Shown: positions 63,301-64,000 of the stretch, in pieces
Layout of the letters: every line of letters starts with the position of its first letter
Position numbering within the stretch: position 1 is the first letter of the stretch
From: Scortum barcoo
Taxonomy: Eukaryota; Chordata; Actinopteri; Centrarchiformes; Terapontidae
Direction of reading: 5' to 3'
NCBI GenBank assembly: GCA_023238725.1
Contig: CM041552.1
Span: forward strand, 16,717,147 to 16,781,146
DNA length: 64,000 nt
Translations under genes and position numbers: made by a program
Notes under the pieces: model-generated
Database searches by the model: none
What the model was told of the DNA's origin: nothing
Seen by the model: only the letters and a program-made list of their open reading frames with translations

Positions 63301-64000
63301 TCTCTTTCTGTTTGTGCCCGTCTCTCTTTCCATCTCTACTCATCCACTGGTAGAGTTTAAGACAGAGATAACAGAAACAGCCACTAATCAAGATGCTTAT
63401 CCCACGCTCACCAACGGAGAGGAACAGAAAAACAGTGACCCAGAGACTCAAATGGGTACAGTACATATGGTGGACAGAGAAAGACAGAGAGGAAGCAGTG
63501 AGAAAATGCAATGCAATGCAAACACATTGGATGATGCAGGAAGACCTTTATTATTAATGGAAGCGGGAGGAGAGAAACAGAGAGGGGGGTGTGACATTCA
63601 ACAAAAGCTGTCATCTGGAATTGTTAACCCTCCTCTAAAGCCACATCTTAACAAACTCATACACAAGAAAAACAACTGAAAAACAGGAAATGATCTAAAA
63701 CCAAATGAAACAGACATACAGAAAGCCATATACATATAGAAGACAGGAGGCATGAAAGCAATCTGTTTACAGACCAGCTGCATGGAAATTCAAGTTTTTT
63801 AGTAACCATGACAGTGCAGAACAGCTAACCTGAGTCTTGTATTGCTGGCCACTAACCTTTTTTTTTCTGTAATACTTTCAGACAATATGACCATTTTGTG
63901 ACAGCCAAAAATAAGAAAAAACACTTAATGTACTTTCCCTCGCATACCTGACTTTTTAAATGAACATATGTGGTGTGAATGTCCTCCAAACGCATTATAT
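13344..64000 (-). CDS. dync2h1: Cytoplasmic dynein 2 heavy chain, C-terminal 741 residues, multi-exon, 5' end outside window
   Basis: This is the heavy chain of dynein-2, the AAA+ minus-end microtubule motor that drives retrograde intraflagellar transport in cilia. Joining 21 exons gives 2,226 nt, i.e. 741 residues plus stop, out of roughly 4,300 in vertebrate orthologues. In order I see the end of AAA5 (LWLSFSQSSQCEQE), AAA6 (VLIIISPGADPSQEL, GQGQADVAL, GDWLCLKNLHL, FRLWLTAEVHP), the lid (LAWFHAVCQERRNYIPQGW, YEFSLSDLRAG, YGGRID) and the C-terminal domain (GSKFDRELWSNGLSP, PVLSFITLEQFNAIRLVQ, ending AALFLKQQ). The match to vertebrate DYNC2H1 is by my recollection of the family and is near-collinear. 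It is closer than to dynein-1 or axonemal chains. All introns are GT-AG and phases are consistent. No frameshift or premature stop was found. Exons are listed separately below. The promoter and the motor's AAA1-4 lie beyond the right edge. Confidence 0.97.
14280..14396 (-). CDS. dync2h1: dync2h1 exon, VGGLHLEGCSFDG
   Basis: 39 codons, phase 0. Acceptor ttctgccag, donor CAG|gtaagt. VGGLHLEGCSFDGVHLCEN is the dynein 'GL.LEGA.WD' beta-hairpin of the C-terminal barrel. It ends YMAWVPQ. Confidence 0.97.
15535..15616 (-). CDS. dync2h1: dync2h1 exon, CSMDSLVFVSSWRSPIAQA
   Basis: One base plus 27 codons. Acceptor gatttaag, donor AAG|gtgaca. It is separated from the previous exon by only 86 nt. It ends AKLQVK. 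Confidence 0.95.
15703..15812 (-). CDS. dync2h1: dync2h1 exon, LAELFHPDTFLNALRQETA
   Basis: 36 codons plus two bases. Acceptor gtacgcag, donor CCAG|gtaacg. DLAELFHPDTFLNALRQETA is the dynein C-terminal 'F..P..FL.AL.Q..AR' motif. The Arg codon is split (AG|G). Confidence 0.97.
15813..18611. other. dync2h1 intron, no internal gene seen
   Basis: 2.8 kb of intron with CA and GT runs near 17185-17205 and 17285-17320. At 16752 a motif resembling a tRNA A box (gttgccgagtgg) is present, but no B box or cloverleaf follows. Confidence 0.6.
18612..18701 (-). CDS. dync2h1: dync2h1 exon, KWEGPEEPMQYLRAVVTRA
   Basis: 30 codons, phase 0. Acceptor ttgtctcag, donor CAG|gtaaca. It encodes CPLTWQNKWEGPEEPMQYLR, a dynein 'P..W...W.GP..P..Y' segment. 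Confidence 0.97.
18702..22966. other. dync2h1 intron, no internal gene seen
   Basis: 4.3 kb, A/T-rich, few simple repeats. I found no transposon ends or RNA gene. Confidence 0.6.
22967..23068 (-). CDS. dync2h1: dync2h1 exon, HQSLAALSKVIRGTQLLTP
   Basis: 34 codons, phase 0. Acceptor tgtcacag, donor GAG|gtaaga. SLAALSKVIRG and EVQKLATALLNQ match the DYNC2H1 C-terminal domain helices. Confidence 0.97.
23667..23774 (-). CDS. dync2h1: dync2h1 exon, PVLSFITLEQFNAIRLVQ
   Basis: 36 codons, phase 0. Acceptor gctatctttcag, donor CAG|gtgtgt. The polypyrimidine region upstream of the acceptor is built from TGTC tetranucleotide repeats. It contains GSPVLSFITLEQFNAIRLVQ. Confidence 0.97.
23800..23819. 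repeat. (ACAG)n beside splice acceptor
   Basis: Five ACAG units, read as TGTC on the coding strand, lying 26-45 nt upstream of the acceptor of exon 23667-23774 and contributing to its polypyrimidine region. Confidence 0.85.
24879..24950. repeat. (AC)36 microsatellite
   Basis: 72 bp of uninterrupted AC, the longest pure dinucleotide tract noted, within the intron between exons 25865-25981 and 23667-23774. Confidence 0.97.
25865..25981 (-). CDS. dync2h1: dync2h1 exon, SKFDRELWSNGLSPVLNLW
   Basis: 39 codons, phase 0. Acceptor gactcacag, donor CAG|gtcagt. It encodes VISQLRVLSRSVATGSKFDR and then ELWSNGLSPVLNLWKKLNQ, the C-terminal domain of DYNC2H1. Confidence 0.97.
26514..26570. repeat. (GT)n microsatellite, interrupted
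   Basis: Mostly TG/GT with single-base interruptions (ta, gc, tt). Confidence 0.95.
27651..27742 (+). repeat. 92-bp dispersed repeat, copy 1
   Basis: Matches 32953-33044 at all but about four positions (core gtggagacaatcacaa), both preceded by GAGA tracts. Identity of the family is unknown. Confidence 0.85.
27910..27954. repeat. 10-bp minisatellite (AAATACTACT), left part
   Basis: About 4.5 units of AATACTACTA/AATACTACTG. The same repeat resumes at 30005, so this array was split by the LINE insertion. Confidence 0.9.
27955..30004 (+). mobile_element. APE-type non-LTR retrotransposon (LINE), internally deleted
   Basis: Begins with the G/C-rich 5' leader (ccttgaactgccacctta) and ends with (ATGG)n, flanked by ACTACTAAATA on both sides (27944-27954 and 30005-30015), consistent with an 11-bp target duplication although it lies in repeat sequence. 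Fragments of the polyprotein appear in order on the plus strand. These are endonuclease start LAIGTWNITSLGG (about 28930), endonuclease end SMIDFVIVSSD (about 29228), EAKTRVWEEFGEAMEEDY (about 29500), and VDEIRPEYLKSLDVVG (about 29836). Most of the endonuclease and the reverse transcriptase core are deleted and frames shift. It is a dead copy. L2/RTE-like family is likely but not assigned. Confidence 0.88.
28097..28636 (+). mobile_element. PIF/Harbinger-like non-autonomous element nested in the LINE
   Basis: Inverted ends TGGCCCTTTT...CACCTACTCGGCTCG (left tggcccttttcctagtag; right end reverse-complemented tggccctttttcactgcc) are flanked by TA inside the LINE leader. Outside these ends the LINE sequence is continuous (gggccagact / agagcggttcac). 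The ends carry repeated CGAG/GAGTC motifs. An internal 44-codon frame (28380-28514) begins MAAQKSTPWSNDKVQTFLCL, resembling the start of Myb/SANT-type proteins of Harbinger elements. The target duplication is only TA here, so superfamily is inferred. Confidence 0.75.
30005..30058. repeat. 10-bp minisatellite (AAATACTACT), right part
   Basis: Continuation of the array after the LINE, with alternating AAATACTACT and GAATACTACT units that decay into ACT triplets. Confidence 0.9.
30338..30365. repeat. (CA)n microsatellite
   Basis: Fourteen CA units after gacacagacacg. Confidence 0.95.
30851..30890. repeat. (TC)20 microsatellite
   Basis: 40 bp of pure TC. Confidence 0.97.
32657..32761 (-). CDS. 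dync2h1: dync2h1 exon, FFGLPANIDRSSQR
   Basis: 35 codons, phase 0. Acceptor cttcccag, donor CAG|gtgcgc. It encodes DYRSVIENLPEDDRPAFFGL then PANIDRSSQRIISSQ. This is the dynein 'P..FGLH.NA' motif in its dynein-2 form. CA repeats start a few bases inside the downstream intron. Confidence 0.97.
32953..33044 (+). repeat. 92-bp dispersed repeat, copy 2
   Basis: Direct-orientation copy of 27651-27742, about 5.3 kb away, also behind a GAGA tract. Confidence 0.85.
33830..34056 (-). CDS. dync2h1: dync2h1 exon, WEFVHGLLESAIYGGRID
   Basis: Two bases plus 75 codons, the longest exon seen. Acceptor atctccaag, donor TTG|gtaggt. It encodes FQWEFVHGLLESAIYGGRID, RSYLEQFF, and a Ser/Arg/Gly-rich stretch (about residues 44-60 of the exon, SSSHSAGQRKSRGGSRFF) where mammalian sequences differ. 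It ends PSSCSIL. Confidence 0.96.
34103..34130. repeat. (AT)14 microsatellite
   Basis: 28 bp of pure AT about 50 nt upstream (on the coding strand) of the acceptor of exon 33830-34056. Confidence 0.95.
34327..34402 (-). CDS. dync2h1: dync2h1 exon, GWTKFYEFSLSDLRAG
   Basis: 25 codons plus one base. Acceptor tttatccag, donor GAAG|gtagga. YEFSLSDLRAG is the dynein-wide 'YEF..SDL' signature at the start of the C-terminal region. Confidence 0.96.
35847..36073. mobile_element. piggyBac-like MITE
   Basis: 227 bp with perfect 14-bp inverted ends (CCCTAGAACACTAA at 35847-35860, reverse complement at 36060-36073) and TTAA on both sides (35843-35846, 36074-36077). TTAA target duplication with CCC/GGG ends is the piggyBac signature. 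No transposase frame. It landed in a CCTTAA-type repeat. Confidence 0.9.
36721..36795. repeat. (GA)n tract
   Basis: Interrupted GA repeat within a longer purine-rich stretch (about 36535-36900). Confidence 0.9.
39560..39645 (-). CDS. dync2h1: dync2h1 exon, LAWFHAVCQERRNYIPQ
   Basis: Two bases plus 28 codons. Acceptor gtatgtag, donor CAG|gtaaaa. ARAQSLFCLAWFHAVCQERR is the AAA6 lid helix. The split Gly codon (G|GG) joins it to ...HISK of the previous exon. Confidence 0.95.
40177..40246 (-). CDS. dync2h1: dync2h1 exon, APPGLKKNLLRTYESWTPE
   Basis: 23 codons plus one base. Acceptor tgtccag, donor AAAG|gttggc, a weak non-consensus GT donor. APPGLKKNLLRTY continues ITYE of the previous exon. Confidence 0.94.
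40477..40550 (-). tRNA. tRNA-Thr(AGT)-like gene, probably degenerate
   Basis: 74 nt on the minus strand folds as a cloverleaf. The acceptor stem GGCGCTG/CAGTGCC has one G-T pair, the D arm begins TGGCTTAGTTGG, the anticodon loop is CTAGTAA with AGT, the T stem is CTGGG/TCCAG, and the final base is T. The sequence is very close to vertebrate tRNA-Thr-AGT, and TTTTT follows immediately. Against function, the T loop reads TTTGATT, so the near-invariant C56 is T, and 27-43 is an A/G mismatch. It could be a retro-derived pseudogene or SINE head. It lies on the same strand as dync2h1, inside an intron. Confidence 0.65.
41300..41319. repeat. (AT)10 microsatellite
   Basis: Short pure AT tract. Confidence 0.9.
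42786..42896 (-). CDS. dync2h1: dync2h1 exon, FRLWLTAEVHPRFPPILLQ
   Basis: 37 codons, phase 0. Acceptor ctccacag, donor GAG|gtacac. FRLWLTAEVHP...LLQSSLKITYE is the strongly conserved end of AAA6 in all dynein heavy chains. A CA repeat directly follows the donor. Confidence 0.97.
43165..43315 (-). repeat. Decayed, internally deleted fish interspersed repeat
   Basis: Contains pieces in the order of a very common teleost repeat, gggttgcaaagggctggaatctatcccag and later ggaacctcttactgtgaggtaaatgtgttaaccac, written here only as motifs (ggctggaatctatcccag; cttactgtgaggt). The middle is missing. Assignment is from memory. Confidence 0.4.
45055..45260. repeat. Purine-rich tract
   Basis: G/A-biased plus strand (gagagaaagagagacaga motifs), no gene. 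Confidence 0.7.
47011..47048. repeat. (CA)n microsatellite next to a splice donor
   Basis: On the coding (minus) strand this is a GT run starting about 10 nt after the donor of exon 47058-47183. Confidence 0.95.
47058..47183 (-). CDS. dync2h1: dync2h1 exon, SMGQGQADVALATLRE
   Basis: 42 codons, phase 0. Acceptor tgtctag, donor AAA|gtaagt. SMGQGQ...A and GDWLCLKNLHLVTTWLPLLEK are the dynein AAA6 GQGQ helix and the following strand. A GT dinucleotide tract starts about 10 nt downstream of the donor. Confidence 0.97.
48260..48420 (-). CDS. dync2h1: dync2h1 exon, AAA6 core PVLIIISPGADPSQEL
   Basis: Two bases plus 53 codons. Acceptor cttctctgcag, donor GAG|gtagag. It encodes MKELSPPPLNLRRLY followed by VLIIISPGADPSQEL, the degenerate Walker-A-region strand of AAA6 that is diagnostic for dynein heavy chains. 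Its 5' intron holds the tRNA array. Confidence 0.97.
48540..48780. repeat. Purine-rich (GGGAGA-rich) tract
   Basis: About 240 bp of irregular G/A-rich plus strand just inside the intron upstream of exon 48260-48420. It explains the long minus-strand Leu/Pro/Ser frames here. Confidence 0.75.
49074..49121. repeat. (CT)n(CA)n compound microsatellite
   Basis: CT run 49074-49100 directly followed by a CA run 49101-49121. Confidence 0.95.
49793..49830. repeat. (GT)n(CGTG)n microsatellite
   Basis: GT run followed by six CGTG/CGTG-type units. Confidence 0.9.
50406..50478 (+). pseudogene. Diverged tRNA-Met(CAT) relic
   Basis: 73 nt aligning without gaps to the intact tRNA-Met copies at 52721 and following. 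TCAGTCTCATAATCTG, including the CAT anticodon loop, is retained. The D arm (tgacacagtaagcagtgta), T arm (catgaattcgggcctcac) and acceptor stem carry many substitutions. The upstream cacaaaa motif is also shared, so this looks like an old member of the array lineage. Confidence 0.75.
51011..51082 (+). pseudogene. Second diverged tRNA-Met relic
   Basis: Aligns to the intact copies (aggcagcgc, cagt..tac.atctgaaggt, gtgagtt.aagcctca) but the anticodon region is altered (ttgtacg) and the acceptor stem is broken. It is followed by ttttaagtgaaat, similar to the ttttaaagtcaaat that follows the intact genes. Confidence 0.7.
51585..51720 (+). repeat. Deleted array unit lacking its tRNA
   Basis: Resembles the unit from gttcatttagaaagagca to gtaaagtcctcact, then jumps directly to cacacggggcaagcgtttta and aagtcaaatgacaacaca. 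The hairpin and all but the last ~11 nt of the tRNA are missing, and CTCAC is shared by both break ends, pointing to a short-homology deletion. Confidence 0.75.
51744..52033 (+). repeat. Array-flanking direct repeat, left copy
   Basis: About 280 bp (starting near aaaaaagactatacaaacttcaa) nearly identical to 58490-58767. It includes an interrupted reading frame on both sides but shows no protein features. Confidence 0.85.
52639..52680. repeat. Inverted repeat (15-bp stem) upstream of tRNA copy 1
   Basis: AGCAAGTCAGGCACA and its perfect reverse complement, separated by a 12-nt spacer gacattcatgtt, end 40 nt before the tRNA start. The same structure is at 53821-53862, 54992-55035 (spacer 2 nt longer), 56286-56327 and 57532-57573. 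Confidence 0.95.
52721..52793 (+). tRNA. tRNA-Met(CAT), elongator, array copy 1
   Basis: 73 nt with full cloverleaf. Acceptor GCCTCGT/ACGGGGC, A box TGGCGCAGTAGG, anticodon loop CTCATAA (CAT), T arm GTGAG-TTCAAGC-CTCAC with B box GTTCAAGCC, discriminator A. It closely matches vertebrate elongator tRNA-Met and is unlike initiator tRNA. TTTT at 52798-52801 is a minimal Pol III terminator. It is antisense to dync2h1 within its intron. Confidence 0.93.
53903..53975 (+). tRNA. tRNA-Met(CAT), array copy 2
   Basis: Identical to copy 1 over all 73 nt, with the same upstream ttttcaa and downstream agtgttttaaag context. Confidence 0.93.
55087..55185 (+). pseudogene. tRNA-Met array copy 3, disrupted by 26-nt insertion
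   Basis: Identical to the other copies except for 26 nt (acaaagtaaaggctacatga then taggtc) placed in the D loop after GCAGTAGGC. The A box remains but the D arm cannot fold normally. A further 16-nt insertion (containing agatatattcaa, also found downstream in each unit) separates the gene from its T tract. It is not a normal intron position for tRNA (37/38). Confidence 0.88.
56368..56440 (+). tRNA. tRNA-Met(CAT), array copy 4
   Basis: Identical to copies 1, 2 and 5. It follows the scrambled stretch 55610-56100. Confidence 0.93.
57614..57686 (+). tRNA. tRNA-Met(CAT), array copy 5
   Basis: Identical to copies 1, 2 and 4, followed by agtgttttaaag. It is the last tRNA before the array ends. Confidence 0.93.
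58490..58767 (+). repeat. Array-flanking direct repeat, right copy
   Basis: Right partner of 51744-52033. It abuts the truncated last unit, whose sequence stops in the loop of the inverted repeat at about 58487. Confidence 0.85.
58888..61084. other. Rest of the long intron, no gene seen
   Basis: A/T-rich intron with GT runs at 60321-60349 and 60423-60441. No exon, RNA or transposon ends recognised. Confidence 0.6.
61085..61157 (-). CDS. dync2h1: dync2h1 exon, VQAVRPDRLQSAMAAFA
   Basis: 24 codons plus one base. Acceptor cttcccag, donor CTGG|gtaagt. RPDRLQSAM corresponds to the conserved 'LRPDR' helix that opens dynein AAA6. The last base G joins GT of the next exon to give Gly across the 12.7-kb intron. 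Confidence 0.95.
62217..62348 (-). CDS. dync2h1: dync2h1 exon, FPALYQSLCLSDSDLWLSF
   Basis: 44 codons, phase 0. Acceptor cattcacag, donor CAG|gtcagc. It contains LWLSFSQSSQCEQE and ends KKITPFQQ, matching the end of AAA5 in DYNC2H1. Confidence 0.96.
62630..62683 (-). CDS. dync2h1: dync2h1 exon, FPSWIDQERQGSVAIFK
   Basis: 18 codons, phase 0. Acceptor tctcggcag, donor AAA|gtaaac. It contains PSWIDQER, a conserved dynein-2 segment before AAA6. Confidence 0.94.
62767..62817 (-). CDS. dync2h1: dync2h1 exon, EWDVFTGSIVGEMFKKE
   Basis: 17 codons, phase 0 at both ends. Acceptor gctgtag, donor GAG|gtaaga. EWDVFTG directly continues FQEN from the previous exon, as in vertebrate orthologues. The flanking introns are short (119 and 83 nt). 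Confidence 0.94.
62937..63002 (-). CDS. dync2h1: dync2h1 exon, ADQLMFAVHFVKG
   Basis: 22 codons, phase 0 at both ends. Acceptor gtctcag, donor AAT|gtgagt. It encodes ADQLMFAVHFVKGMYPELFQ then EN, the dynein motif in which the heavy chain region after the stalk enters AAA5/AAA6 (family knowledge). Confidence 0.95.
63003..63947. other. dync2h1 intron near right edge
   Basis: Contains a short CT run (63287-63306) and a 168-codon plus-strand frame (63173-63679) of mixed low-complexity composition without recognisable domain. I treat it as non-coding. Confidence 0.55.
63948..64000 (-). CDS. dync2h1: dync2h1 tentative exon cut by right edge
   Basis: A good donor (CAG|gtatgc) at 63948 follows an open frame whose last residues would be RLEDIHTTYVHLKSQ, and the phase fits the next exon, which starts ADQLMF. 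Vertebrate DYNC2H1 has a helix of similar pattern here, but I expected a sequence ending near CRCLFK. The identity is therefore doubtful and the true upstream exon may lie outside the window. Confidence 0.35.

Noticed and set aside
63173..63679. 168-codon plus-strand frame
   Set aside because: Low-complexity composition, no domain, lies in an intron antisense to dync2h1, no splice evidence.

Overview
The window reads as teleost fish nuclear DNA. It is intron-rich, full of CA/GT/AT microsatellites, and carries fish-type mobile elements: a Tc1-like element, a TTAA-flanked piggyBac-like MITE, a Harbinger-like element, and APE-type LINEs. The species cannot be named from this sequence alone.

One large gene dominates. 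The minus strand from the right edge down to 13344 encodes the last 741 residues plus stop of the cytoplasmic dynein-2 heavy chain (dync2h1), the motor of retrograde intraflagellar transport in cilia. I assembled 21 coding exons with GT-AG junctions and consistent phases. A 22nd exon, cut by the right edge, is tentative. The protein part covered runs from late AAA5 through AAA6 to the C-terminal domain. The stop codon is at 13344-13346, and a possible AATAAA lies about 290 nt further on.

Region 1-13,300 lies beyond the 3' end of dync2h1. It holds microsatellites, a ~595-bp MITE (6677-7271), a LINE relic (about 7617-8020), an unrecognised minus-strand two-exon reading frame at 8381-8746 next to a CpG-richer stretch with a CRE-like site, and a 614-bp Tc1-like element (11044-11657) with perfect 28-bp inverted repeats.

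Within the dync2h1 introns, 27955-30004 is a LINE copy inserted into a 10-bp-unit minisatellite, and it carries a 540-bp Harbinger-like insertion of its own. A piggyBac-like MITE lies at 35847-36073 and a tRNA-Thr(AGT)-like sequence at 40477-40550 (minus).

The most unusual structure is in the 12.7-kb intron at 48421-61084. It is a tandem array (about 51.6-58.8 kb, unit about 1.18-1.29 kb) in which each unit carries a 15-bp-stem inverted repeat followed about 40 nt later by an elongator tRNA-Met(CAT) gene on the plus strand, antisense to dync2h1. Four copies are identical and intact, one has 26 nt inserted in its D-loop, and three older relics lie to the left. The array starts and ends inside the inverted-repeat motif. 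Parts of it are interdigitated mosaics of two collinear segments, either unusual recombination or an assembly artefact.
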